This document shows positions 54,815 to 62,968 of a DNA stretch of 64,000 nt, one piece after another. Source of the stretch: Angelakisella sp. (GTDB lineage: Bacteria > Bacillota > Clostridia > Oscillospirales > Ruminococcaceae); assembly GCA_020024555.1 (NCBI GenBank), contig JAHHTQ010000005.1, forward strand, positions 1-64,000, given 5' to 3'. Below the pieces are notes generated by a model. That model was not told where the DNA came from. It did not search any database and saw only the letters and a list, made by a program, of their open reading frames with translations. Position 1 is the stretch's first letter; each line of letters begins with the position of its first letter. Position numbers and translations under genes: made by a program.

Positions 54815-55999
54815 ATGAAGGTTTTAGTAATTAATGCAGGTAGTTCATCATTGAAATATCAACTTATTGATATGAGCAACGAGGAAGTTTTGGCAAAAGG
54901 TAACTGTGAAAGAATAGGTGTTGACGGTAAAATAGGTCACAAAACACACACAGGTTATGAAGTAGAATACAATGTATCTTTCCCAACACACAAAGAAGCG
55001 TTTATGGAGCTTGTAAAAGTACTTACAGAGGGCGAAGGAAAGGTAATCGAAAGTGTTAAAGAAATTGCCGCTGTTGGACACAGAACACTACACGGTAGTG
55101 AAAAATACAAAGTTTCAACACTTATCACAGATGAAGTTATCAGTGATATAGAGGCATTCTCAGACTTAGGCCCTCTACACAACCCACCGCAAGCTCTTGC
55201 AATGCGCGCTTGCCGTGAAGTTTTCGGTGATGTTCCAATGGTAGCTGTATTTGATACGTCTTTCCACCAAACAATGCCACCAAAAGCTTATATGTTTGCT
55301 ATTCCTTACGAATACTATGAAAAATACAGTATCCGTAGATATGGTTTCCACGGCACAAGCCACCGTTTTGTAAGCGGAAGATACACAGAGCTTACAGGTA
55401 AAGCTCCGCGTCTAATCACTTGCCACCTTGGTAACGGCAGTTCAATAGCCGCAATAAACAATGGTAAAGTTATGGATACATCAATGGGTCTTACTCCGCT
55501 GGACGGCTTTATTATGGGTACACGTTGCGGCGCTATTGACTCATCTGTTGTAACATATATCGCTAAAAAAGATAACTTGACACCTGACGAAATGAGCGAT
55601 ATTTTAAACAAAAAATCAGGTTTCTTGGGTGTGTCAGGCGTATCAAGCGATTGCCGTGACCTTAAAAAAGCTGCCGCTGAGGGCAACGAGAGAGCGAAAC
55701 TTGCCCTTGATATGCTTGTATATCAAATCAAAAAAGTCATCGGCGGATATGCTGCCGCTATGGGTGGCGTAGACGCTATCGTATTCACAGGCGGTATCGG
55801 TGAAAACGATGCTGAAATCCGCGCAAGTATTCTTGATGATATGGATTATATGGGTGTTAAATACGATGCTGAAAAGAACAAAACACGTAAAGAAACACAA
55901 ATTACAGCAGAGGGTTCAAAAGTTGATGTTTGGGTAATTCCGACAAACGAAGAAATCCTAATTGCGCGTGACACAGTTGAACTTGCAAACCTAAAATAA
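54815..55999 (+). CDS. ackA: Acetate kinase
   Basis: Converts acetyl phosphate and ADP to acetate and ATP in fermentation. It has 394 residues from ATG 54815. The start is MKVLVINAGSSSLKYQL, the acetokinase signature, and the upstream 22 codons are unrelated sequence. Other motifs: GHRTLHGSE, FDTSFHQTMPP, RRYGFHGTSHR and CHLGNGSSIAA. It is unusually C-rich at third positions for this window, which fits high expression. phosphotransacetylase (pta), often adjacent, is not here. GGAAGG lies 11 nt before the ATG. Confidence 0.98.
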   Translation: MKVLVINAGSSSLKYQLIDMSNEEVLAKGNCERIGVDGKIGHKTHTGYEVEYNVSFPTHKEAFMELVKVLTEGEGKVIESVKEIAAVGHRTLHGSEKYKVSTLITDEVISDIEAFSDLGPLHNPPQALAMRACREVFGDVPMVAVFDTSFHQTMPPKAYMFAIPYEYYEKYSIRRYGFHGTSHRFVSGRYTELTGKAPRLITCHLGNGSSIAAINNGKVMDTSMGLTPLDGFIMGTRCGAIDSSVVTYIAKKDNLTPDEMSDILNKKSGFLGVSGVSSDCRDLKKAAAEGNERAKLALDMLVYQIKKVIGGYAAAMGGVDAIVFTGGIGENDAEIRASILDDMDYMGVKYDAEKNKTRKETQITAEGSKVDVWVIPTNEEILIARDTVELANLK

Positions 56000-56038
56000 T
56001 TTTGATATAAATTGATCTTGCAGAGGAAAATATCAATT

Positions 56039-56554
56039 ATGGGAAATATGATTAGCTTAAATTCTAAAATTTCCGATAAAGATGATTTGAGTATGAGTAA
56101 TGGTTTAACAGATGTTTTTATCAATGTTTTGTCATTGAGCGGTTCTAAACTTGCCAAAACAGTAGATGAAAAAAGGTTGATAGTATGGCTTTCGGAAAAA
56201 GACCAAAGCTCTGTTGGCAGTGGAACGGTAGGTTTTGATATTTCAGATATGCCGTGGAATATACAAACATTTGAGGAAAACAGACAATTTTTATTACAGA
56301 CCATTAAAAATGCAAAAGAGAAAATATCTTGGGAAATGCTTGACTATGAACCCGATACAGAGTTTTTGTTTCCGCAATTGGATAAATTTTATAATTTGAT
56401 AGAAAAGTTAAATGTTATGGATATTTCGCAAGATAATTTGGAAGAATGGTTGGAAACGTCAGATAAAGACGACCCTATATTTAACGGTTTTCCATTGTGT
56501 CAAAAACATAAAGCGCTTCTCACTGTGTTCGGTTGTCAGATATGTAATAATTAG
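56039..56554 (+). CDS. Uncharacterised small acidic protein
   Basis: I do not recognise this 171-residue family. It is acidic, soluble, without signal or membrane segments. Visible features: a Ser-rich stretch in the middle (DQSSVGSGTVGFDISDMPWN), aromatic-rich helices (ENRQFLLQTIKNAKEK), and a C-terminal CQKHKALLTVFGCQICNN with three cysteines, possibly metal-binding. The codon pattern is coding-like. ATG 56039 is preceded by AGAGGAAAA at long spacing (about 12 nt); TTG 56012 is an alternative. It starts 39 nt after ackA and shares the terminator at 56623, so it may be co-transcribed with ackA. Confidence 0.75.
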   Translation: MGNMISLNSKISDKDDLSMSNGLTDVFINVLSLSGSKLAKTVDEKRLIVWLSEKDQSSVGSGTVGFDISDMPWNIQTFEENRQFLLQTIKNAKEKISWEMLDYEPDTEFLFPQLDKFYNLIEKLNVMDISQDNLEEWLETSDKDDPIFNGFPLCQKHKALLTVFGCQICNN

Positions 56555-56622
56555 TTTATAATCATATTGTTATGATAAACGATATTTTAGTATGGATTTA
56601 AACATTGATAATTAAAAGAAAC

Positions 56623-56660
56623 AGCGGTGTAACTTACATCAATTTGTGAGTTACACCGCT
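56623..56660. terminator. Bidirectional terminator between convergent genes
   Basis: AGCGGTGTAACTTACA (56623-56638) pairs with 56645-56660 over 16 bp with one G-U and a 6-nt loop. The right side continues AAATGTTTTATT, and the left side on the minus strand reads GTTTCTTTTAATT. It serves the genes ending at 56554 (+) and 56707 (-). Confidence 0.82.
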
Positions 56661-56706
56661 AAATGTTTTATTAAATATATAAAATTATTTTGTCTTTTAA
56701 TCAGTA

Positions 56707-57240
56707 TTATTTGGATTTTGCGATAAGTCTTACTATACGGGGTCTATTGTATCTTTGCATAATTACAAAGGTTAAATCAAATAGAGCAGACAAAACAGAT
56801 GTAATGAAAAATACCCAAAATGCTCCGAAATATTTTGATATTGCAATAGGCAAAAAACTAAGTAAAATAATAGTTTCGTGGATTATTTCCGCTTGACACA
56901 TCGCCTGCGCTATTTCATTCATAGAATGTTTTTTTGTATCAAAAAGACTGCTTTCGTATGTAGGCATTTTGTTTTTCCACTGTTTCACATTTAATTTTTT
57001 GTATATATTTTTTTCAAAAGTTGTTTGTTGATACCAACTTTTTGTATAGTCTACGTGATTTTTCATAGTTTTGTTATAAATTGTTCCAACAGCCAGCCTC
57101 ATACTTATGTGATAAAATACAGTACCAAAAGTTATGGCAAGTGATAAAAAACAATCAACGTCAAATTGTTTATAAAACAGTGTGGAAACTACTGACAGAA
57201 CAAATGATAGGTATAGCATTACTTTTAAGACTTTTTTCAT
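56707..57240 (-). CDS. Integral membrane protein, possibly CrtO-like acyltransferase family
   Basis: A 177-residue protein with about four hydrophobic helices (about 5-22, 28-48, 120-138, 140-160). The central motif NVKQWKNKMPTYESSLFDTKKHS, followed by AQAMCQAEIIHE, resembles the W-K-x2-LP and E-x3-AE-x2-H pattern of glycosyl-diaponeurosporenoate acyltransferase (CrtO)-type proteins. This is a resemblance by eye, not a firm call, and no carotenoid genes are in the window. It lies 44 nt after the ddh gene on the same strand. Confidence 0.72.
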   Translation of the reverse strand: MKKVLKVMLYLSFVLSVVSTLFYKQFDVDCFLSLAITFGTVFYHISMRLAVGTIYNKTMKNHVDYTKSWYQQTTFEKNIYKKLNVKQWKNKMPTYESSLFDTKKHSMNEIAQAMCQAEIIHETIILLSFLPIAISKYFGAFWVFFITSVLSALFDLTFVIMQRYNRPRIVRLIAKSK

Positions 57241-57284
57241 ATCATCACTCTTAAAAAAATATTTAATTTGTCTGTTACGAAAAA

Positions 57285-58271
57285 TTATAAAAGTTCTTTG
57301 CGTAATTCTTCGTTACTTAAATTTGACAGCATAAACGGAGGTACATCAAAAACAGTAATTGCGCCACGGCGGTTTTCCCTGTACATTCGTACCGTTGCGC
57401 GCGCGTAGGCGACAACAACCGATGCTGTAAATTCCGCATTGGAGTCGAGTTTTAATGAAAATTCTACTATATGGTTGTTTTTATTGTCATTTGTTTGTCC
57501 TGTCCGGAATACAAAACCGCCATGTGGCATTTTCTGATGATTTTCCTTAAATTCTTCTTCGGTAATAAAGTGTACTATTGTATTGTAATCTGCAAAGTAG
57601 TTCGGCATTGTTACAATTTGTCTTTCAATTTCCTGCGAATCTGCGCCTTCTTTTGCAACAACAAAACATTCGCGCAAATGTTTGTCACGGGTGCTGAGAA
57701 CAGGATTTGTACCTCTGCGGACTTCATTTACTGCGTTGTCAACAGGGATAGTGTACTGTATGCCCATTTTTACTCCGTCTATTCTGCGTATTGCGTCAGA
57801 ATGTCCCTGACTGACACCCTTACCCCAAAATGTATATGTTTCGCCCTGTGGCAAAATGGAACTGCCCAGTACGCGCATTGTGCTGAATAAACCGGGGTCC
57901 CAGCCACAAGAAATCATTGAGATATGATTATTTTCTTTTGCGGTACTGTCAACTTTTTCAAAATATTCAGGAATTTTTGCGTGTGTGTCAAAAGTATCTA
58001 TTGTATTGAATTTTTGCGCGTATATCGGTGTTTGCTTTGGTAGGTCGGTTGCAGAACCCCCGCACAAAAACATAATGTCGATTTTATTTACGAGTGTGTC
58101 AATATTATCTTCGTGTATTACGGATATATTTTTGGTAATTGGTGTTATACTTTCCGGACTGCGTCGGGTAACTATTGCCACAAGTTCAAAATCCGGATTT
58201 TGCATAAGTGAGAGTTCAACTGCTTTGCCTATATTTCCGTATCCGCTGATGGCAACTCTGATTTTTTCCAT
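57285..58271 (-). CDS. ddh: meso-Diaminopimelate dehydrogenase
   Basis: NADPH-dependent enzyme that makes meso-diaminopimelate from tetrahydrodipicolinate in one step, bypassing the succinyl/acetyl routes, for peptidoglycan and lysine. It has 328 residues, full length. Family marks: the N-terminal Rossmann GYGNIGKA, TRRSPESI, FLCGGSATDLP, SCGWDPGLFSTMR and WGKGVSQGHSDAIRRI. No lysine riboswitch precedes it here. A terminator-like hairpin (58311-58347) and 40 further bases separate it from the membrane gene upstream, so it probably has its own promoter. Confidence 0.96.
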   Translation of the reverse strand: MEKIRVAISGYGNIGKAVELSLMQNPDFELVAIVTRRSPESITPITKNISVIHEDNIDTLVNKIDIMFLCGGSATDLPKQTPIYAQKFNTIDTFDTHAKIPEYFEKVDSTAKENNHISMISCGWDPGLFSTMRVLGSSILPQGETYTFWGKGVSQGHSDAIRRIDGVKMGIQYTIPVDNAVNEVRRGTNPVLSTRDKHLRECFVVAKEGADSQEIERQIVTMPNYFADYNTIVHFITEEEFKENHQKMPHGGFVFRTGQTNDNKNNHIVEFSLKLDSNAEFTASVVVAYARATVRMYRENRRGAITVFDVPPFMLSNLSNEELRKELL

Positions 58272-58310
58272 AAAATTCTACCGCCCTTTTCTTTTTATTA
58301 TAAATATATT

Positions 58311-58347
58311 TTAAAATACCGTAAATATTATATAAATATCTACGGTA
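58311..58347 (-). terminator. Probable terminator of the membrane protein gene at 58357
   Basis: TACCGTA (58317-58323) pairs with TACGGTA (58341-58347) with inner A-T pairing. On the minus strand it is followed by TTTTAA. It begins 10 nt after the stop of the gene at 58357. Confidence 0.55.
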
Positions 58348-58356
58348 AAAGAATTT

Positions 58357-58902
58357 TTATTTAAGTTTACGCATAAGCTTCGGTCTAAATTGATAGATGT
58401 ATATATAATGACAGGATTTTACGGCATAGTCATATATTATAAAAAATACATTGCCACAAGCGAGCATTATAAGAAATGTGTATTTTCCAAATTGGGTAAA
58501 TTCTTCCGGTTTGGAAAATAAGTTTATAAATATTAAATAAGCAATCGTAACCGATACATTGAAAATTAAAAATTTAATTAATATTTTGAAAAATTTATTT
58601 TTAATTTTATTTAATTCAAGATAAATAGACGGATAGTATCCGAAGAAGAATAAAAACAGCAACGCGGACTCCTTAACCGGAACAATAAACAATCCTAAAA
58701 CAGAGACTGCAAAATATACTATAAGCGCTGTTTTGAAATTTATATCGATAACAATAGCTATTAAAATAAAACCCGAGAAAGCGGGTAGGGCATATTCACC
58801 GAATGGTATAAGTCCTGTTAAAAACATTATAACAAGTGACAGCGCCGCAATCAGACCACCCATTGCAACCTGTGTGCTTTTCTTTATTTTATTTTGAGAC
58901 AT
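58357..58902 (-). CDS. Membrane protein, ECF transporter S-component-like
   Basis: A 181-residue protein with five to six hydrophobic helices. The N-terminal pattern MGGLIAALSLVIMFLTGLIP, then GEYALPAFSGF, resembles S components of energy-coupling factor transporters, which bind vitamins or metals. No substrate motif is clear, and no EcfA/EcfT genes are near, so a shared ECF module elsewhere would be needed. It ends in a basic tail. It lies 22 nt after the DnaJ-type gene on the minus strand. Confidence 0.75.
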   Translation of the reverse strand: MSQNKIKKSTQVAMGGLIAALSLVIMFLTGLIPFGEYALPAFSGFILIAIVIDINFKTALIVYFAVSVLGLFIVPVKESALLFLFFFGYYPSIYLELNKIKNKFFKILIKFLIFNVSVTIAYLIFINLFSKPEEFTQFGKYTFLIMLACGNVFFIIYDYAVKSCHYIYIYQFRPKLMRKLK

Positions 58903-58924
58903 TTTCTCGCCTGCCTTTTATTTA

Positions 58925-59548
58925 TCAGCAACCGTTACCGCAACAGTCACAACAACAGTTTGCGCAGTATAGAGTTGCGCATATATCGCAACAGCTAAGT
59001 CCAGCGTTTGTTTGCGGTCTGCCATAACTGTATGCGTGCTGACGTTGATAAGCCATTCTTTGCAGCGCCGCGCGATACTCTTGATTTGTAGGGCTCATTT
59101 GGCATGCTGTTGAGAAATATTGATATGCGTAGTCTGTCCAACCACGGTTATAGTATACAGTACCTTTTAAAAAGTACCATTCAGCGTCACGTTTTTCGTT
59201 TGGAACACCGTCAAGCAGTTCTTCGGCTTCCATTGGTCTACCTGTTGTTATAAGTCTACGTATATCCGAAAACTGTGACGAAGAAGATGAATATGATGAA
59301 GATGATGATGAAGAATATGAATAGTTTGAATTATTGTAGCTACTTTGTGATGAAGCGTTTTTGCGTTGGGCAACAATAGTATCATAAGCCTCATTTATTT
59401 CTTTCATCTTTTCTGTGGCAAGTTCTGCAAGTGGGTTATTCACATAATTATCAGGGTGATATTTACGCGCCAACTTCCTGTAAGCATCTTTTATTTCGGC
59501 ATCGGTCGCAGACTGGGAAACACCAAGTACGTTATATGGGTCAGTCAT
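58925..59548 (-). CDS. DnaJ-domain protein with cysteine-rich C-terminus
   Basis: A J-domain protein, expected to stimulate DnaK, but not the general DnaJ. It has 207 residues. The J domain (4-60) has the HPD motif at 31-33. A poly-Ser/Tyr linker follows (about 72-95), then a TPR-like helical part (about 100-165, [24 protein letters not shown]). The last 22 residues contain 10 cysteines ([10 protein letters not shown], then CCCDCC). That end could bind metal or lipid, or be acylated. Its start overlaps the end of the DUF5685 gene by 8 nt. Confidence 0.9.
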   Translation of the reverse strand: MTDPYNVLGVSQSATDAEIKDAYRKLARKYHPDNYVNNPLAELATEKMKEINEAYDTIVAQRKNASSQSSYNNSNYSYSSSSSSSYSSSSSQFSDIRRLITTGRPMEAEELLDGVPNEKRDAEWYFLKGTVYYNRGWTDYAYQYFSTACQMSPTNQEYRAALQRMAYQRQHAYSYGRPQTNAGLSCCDICATLYCANCCCDCCGNGC

Positions 59549-60437
59549 TATTAATCTCCAATCTTTTTGTTCTTTTACATTTTGTTTTTTTATTGTTTTT
59601 GTTCATAAATATATAGTCAACATTATCTTTTAAACCAAGAAACAGTATGTTTTCGATAATTGGTTCAAAATGATAAATGGTCAGTAAATTAAAAGCGTTT
59701 TGCGCTTCGGCTATTGAAAGATATACAGAATTTTTTGCAATAGCGTATTTATCTGTTATATTTTCCGTATTTTGCAAATTCAAAACATTATAATTGTTTT
59801 TCTTTAAATCTTCTTCTACATCATCAATAGCGTCACAAAGATAAATATACTTTCCCATAAAATAACCCATTCTGTAAAGAGCGGGTTTCTCAATAGTATT
59901 TTGTGTTAAGTTTGCAAAAATATTTCCTAACATATCAGCTGTCGGGTGACTTATTTCGTCGGTAGACGTACATTTTTCTTGTTCGAGTTTTCGCTGAGTG
60001 TCCATATAGTCACGCATAAGTACATCAATTTGCGGTTGCGAAGTTTTTGCTTTTTTGTATGAATGTTTTAAACACAATATGCTCAATTTTGCAAGTGTCT
60101 GTTTAAAAAACGTTTCGTCGTTTGCAGTATCGATTAATTTATAGTATAGCATTAACATTGCCACATCTGCCGAAAACTCGATTTCCTTGTTATTGTGGCA
60201 GGAGTTAATCTTTTTAAAAGGATTGAATGGGCAGTGAGCTTTATCGATAACAGGCGCATTTTTTGTTGTGGCGATAGCAAGCAAAGCTAAAAATGTGAAG
60301 TCATAATTCAGCGTAAACCTTGCCCAAAAGCCGTACTTTTTATCGAGTTGTTTGCATAATCCGCAATAAAGGGATTTGTATGCGTCATATTCGCATATAC
60401 GAAGTTGCGGTTTGTTTATTTTAATATATCCAAACAA
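59541..60437 (-). CDS. DUF5685 family protein
   Basis: A 298-residue protein of a clostridial family of unknown function that commonly pairs with a J-domain gene. The N-terminus [21 protein letters not shown] is followed by [13 protein letters not shown], the diagnostic block with CxxC. Further cysteines ([15 protein letters not shown]) suggest metal binding; the rest is helical, with an Asp-rich [12 protein letters not shown] motif recalling prenyl-synthase-like bundles. The TTG at 60437 is chosen: AGGTGGTG lies 7 nt upstream and homologues begin MFGY. GTG 60449 is inside the ribosome site. Confidence 0.85.
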   Translation of the reverse strand: MFGYIKINKPQLRICEYDAYKSLYCGLCKQLDKKYGFWARFTLNYDFTFLALLAIATTKNAPVIDKAHCPFNPFKKINSCHNNKEIEFSADVAMLMLYYKLIDTANDETFFKQTLAKLSILCLKHSYKKAKTSQPQIDVLMRDYMDTQRKLEQEKCTSTDEISHPTADMLGNIFANLTQNTIEKPALYRMGYFMGKYIYLCDAIDDVEEDLKKNNYNVLNLQNTENITDKYAIAKNSVYLSIAEAQNAFNLLTIYHFEPIIENILFLGLKDNVDYIFMNKNNKKTKCKRTKRLEINND

Positions 60438-60550
60438 AAAATTCACCACCTATAAAGTTTATGATACACTAAATAGAGCAAAAATAGATTAATAATTTGT
60501 AAACATAAAATAAATGATAGAATAATTTTACAATTTTATACTATAAAAAA

Positions 60551-60583
60551 GGTCTTTTCACTAAAAAACTTAGAAAAAAGACC
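60551..60583. terminator. Bidirectional terminator-like hairpin
   Basis: GGTCTTTT (60551-60558) and AAAAGACC (60576-60583), with inner CTAA/TTAG pairing. Rightward it is followed by AAATTTTTATT, leftward on the minus strand by TTTTTTATAG. It could end minus-strand transcription that reads through the repeat from the DUF3842 gene. Confidence 0.6.
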
Positions 60584-60614
60584 AAATTTTTATTATGGCA
60601 ATACTTTATCAGAA

Positions 60615-60790
60615 TGTTAAAAAAAACATTGCCGAAGAAATATGCGTAAAATTCACATTCACGGCAAAACGTTCCGTTTTCTGTGGAAAACGTCTTTGGC
60701 TATGCCTAAGAACCGCAATTTTTTGAAAAAAATTGAGTAAAACTTTTATATACTCCGTCATTATGACGAATGGCTATACCTTTTTTGACA
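60615..60790. repeat. Dispersed 176-bp inverted-repeat element, copy 2
   Basis: The ends are TGTTAAAAAA (60615-60624, one base off) and TTTTTTGACA (60781-60790). It matches copy 1 (52201-52378) strongly from 60660 to the right end. Hairpins are kept: CGTTTTC with GGAAAACG, GGC-TAT-GCC, CAATTTTTTG/CAAAAAATTG-type, and GTCATT with AATGGC (a G-U where copy 1 has a G-C-type pair). Its right end is 26 nt from the stop of the DUF3842 gene. Confidence 0.85.
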
Positions 60791-60816
60791 CGCCTCTTTT
60801 TTGTAATTGCGTGGGA

Positions 60817-61221
60817 TTACATTAAATCCGCAATTACATCAAGCGCATCATTGATAAGCGAGGCTATGGATAAATCTTTTACGCCTACTATTATATTATC
60901 GCATTTATTAATAGGTATAAATATTTTTTTTGCCGAACTTCCGCCGATTGCCGCAGACATCTTCGGCGTAACTTCTCCATACAGCGCGTTTGCAATAGCT
61001 ATTCCGATAGGCCCTATTATTACATCAGCTTTTTGGGAATTTACGATAACTGCGTTTTCGCCTGTGGCTGCGCAGTTAATACCTGTTTTTAGCATAGTTG
61101 ATGTTGCAATGGCATTTGTACCTACTGCCATTATGTCTATTTCCGGAAATTTTGATAAAATTTGTTCGATAAGTTGCTTACCGATTTTTCCACCCTGTCC
61201 GTCTATTACTAAAATCTTCAT
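60817..61221 (-). CDS. DUF3842 family protein
   Basis: A 134-residue protein with a Rossmann-like N-terminus (ILVIDGQGGKIGKQLIEQI). ADVIIGPIGIAIANALYGEVTPKMSAAI follows, typical of this conserved clostridial family. The nucleotide-binding look (DGQGGxIG) hints at a dinucleotide or CoA ligand, but the function is unknown. It is followed leftward by repeat copy 2. It lies 42 nt after the aminotransferase gene and may be its operon partner. Confidence 0.85.
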   Translation of the reverse strand: MKILVIDGQGGKIGKQLIEQILSKFPEIDIMAVGTNAIATSTMLKTGINCAATGENAVIVNSQKADVIIGPIGIAIANALYGEVTPKMSAAIGGSSAKKIFIPINKCDNIIVGVKDLSIASLINDALDVIADLM

Positions 61222-61263
61222 TTTAAATCCTTTTGTATTATTTTTTTATTATTGATACTAAGT

Positions 61264-62451
61264 TTATTCATTGTTTTTTGGGAGTACGCCCAGTTCGTCA
61301 AGATACGCTTCTATTCGTTTTAGCGCCTCTATAATGTGTTCGATAGAGTAAGAATAACTTATTCTTACAAAACCTTCTCCGCTTTCTCCAAAGGCATTAC
61401 CGGGAACAACAGCGACTTTTTTGCTTCTTAAAAGTCCTTCGGCAAATTGTTCAGATGTCATACCTGTAATTTTTATTGAAGGGAATACATAGAATGCGCC
61501 CATTGGATTAGCGCAGGTAAGCCCCATTCTGTTAAGACTTGAAACGATTAAACCCCGACGCATACCAAACTGTATTGCCATACGTTCTATTTCTTCGTCA
61601 CAATTTTTCATAGCCTCAATAGCCGCATATTGACTGGTTGTAGGCGCGCACATAAGCGCGAATTGATGCACCTTTGTCATTTGCGATAAAATTTCCCGTG
61701 GACCTGCGGCATAGCCAAGTCGCCAACCTGTCATAGCGTAAGCTTTTGAAAAACCGTTTACAACAACGGTTCTCTCACGCATACCGTCTATTGATGCAAA
61801 TGATGTATGTTTACCTTCGTAAGTAAGCTCTGCATATATTTCGTCAGAAAGTACTATTATATTTGTATCACGCAAAACTTCGGCTATTTTTTCCATATCG
61901 TCTTTTTTCATAATAGCGCCTGTTGGGTTTGCTGGATATGGGAATATAAGCAGTTTTGTTTTTGGTGTAATAGCTTTTTTTAGGTCTTTTGGCATTAGTT
62001 TAAAATCATCTTCGGCGCGTGTATATATTGGCACAGGGACAGCGCCGGCAAGTTTTGCTATCGGTTCGTATGCCACAAAGCATGGTTCCGGAATAAGTAC
62101 TTCGTCACCCGGATTAATAACCGCGCGTGTGCATAAATCTATTGCCTCAGAACCGCCGACAGTTATAAGTATCTCTGTATTTGGATTATATGAGAGATTA
62201 AATCTTCTGTTTAGATATTTGCCTATTTCTTCACGCAACGCTAAAAGTCCTGCGTTTGCTGTATACCATGTATGGCCTTTTTCAAGAGATTCTATACCTG
62301 CGCGGCGAATGGAATACGGAGTTTTAAAGTCCGGTTCGCCAACGCCAAGTGATATAACACCTTCCATTGTGTTCGCAAGGTCAAAAAAACGTCTTATTCC
62401 TGACGGTTTTAGGTTTACAACACAGTCAGAAAGAACTTTACTGTAATCCAT
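61264..62451 (-). CDS. Class I/II PLP-dependent aminotransferase
   Basis: An aspartate/aromatic-type aminotransferase of fold type I. It has 395 residues. The PLP lysine is in NGFSKAYAMTGWRLGYAAG; other marks are YTANAGLLALREE, PEPCFVAY, FPYPANPTGA and VLSDEIYAEL. The substrate is not defined by sequence; Lrp-linked members often act on branched or aromatic amino acids. ATG 62451 overlaps the stop of the lrp-type gene; TTG 62454 is nearer the ribosome site (GGGAGG) and cannot be excluded. Confidence 0.92.
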   Translation of the reverse strand: MDYSKVLSDCVVNLKPSGIRRFFDLANTMEGVISLGVGEPDFKTPYSIRRAGIESLEKGHTWYTANAGLLALREEIGKYLNRRFNLSYNPNTEILITVGGSEAIDLCTRAVINPGDEVLIPEPCFVAYEPIAKLAGAVPVPIYTRAEDDFKLMPKDLKKAITPKTKLLIFPYPANPTGAIMKKDDMEKIAEVLRDTNIIVLSDEIYAELTYEGKHTSFASIDGMRERTVVVNGFSKAYAMTGWRLGYAAGPREILSQMTKVHQFALMCAPTTSQYAAIEAMKNCDEEIERMAIQFGMRRGLIVSSLNRMGLTCANPMGAFYVFPSIKITGMTSEQFAEGLLRSKKVAVVPGNAFGESGEGFVRISYSYSIEHIIEALKRIEAYLDELGVLPKNNE

Positions 62452-62948
62452 CAACCAATATCCTCCCTCATATCATCAGAATTTTCGGTTGATATAATAC
62501 CACGCTCTTTGTATTTGCGTAGAACAAAGTGTGTTGCAGTTGAAAGAACAGAGGGCAGAGGAGCAAGTCTGTGGGATACAAACATTGCTATATCTTTAAA
62601 TGTTTTTGCGGAAACAGTAAGAGCAAGGTCATAACCGCCACTCATAAGATAAACTGTCTCTACTTCGTCAAATTGCGCTATCGTATCGGCAATTTCTTCA
62701 AAACCCATACCGCTTTTTGGTGTGACACGAAGTTCTATTCTTGCGCTGCATACGCTACGGTCTGTTTTCTCCCAGTCGATAATGGCTTTGTAGCCTTTTA
62801 CTATACCACGAGCCTCTAAATTTGCAATAATATCACAAGTTTCTTTTTCCGTAAGTCCTATCATATCGGCTATTTGCTTTTCGCTTAGGCGGGCATTATC
62901 TGAAAGTATATCCAAAACTTTATTTTCATAACTTAAATAATTACTCAT
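62451..62948 (-). CDS. Lrp/AsnC family transcription regulator
   Basis: A 165-residue regulator. A winged helix-turn-helix (about 10-60, LSEKQIADMIGLTEKETCDII, then LEARGIVKGY) is followed by a RAM ligand-binding domain (VYLMSGGYDLALTVSAK). It overlaps the aminotransferase gene by the stop codon, so it likely senses the amino acid that enzyme handles and controls the pair. GGGAGAAG before the ATG fits. Confidence 0.92.
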   Translation of the reverse strand: MSNYLSYENKVLDILSDNARLSEKQIADMIGLTEKETCDIIANLEARGIVKGYKAIIDWEKTDRSVCSARIELRVTPKSGMGFEEIADTIAQFDEVETVYLMSGGYDLALTVSAKTFKDIAMFVSHRLAPLPSVLSTATHFVLRKYKERGIISTENSDDMREDIG

Positions 62949-62968
62949 TATTCTTCTCCCTATGTTTA

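Noticed and set aside
60770-61255. 161-codon plus-strand ORF
   Set aside because: Antisense to DUF3842, which has a recognisable family pattern and normal neighbours on the minus strand.
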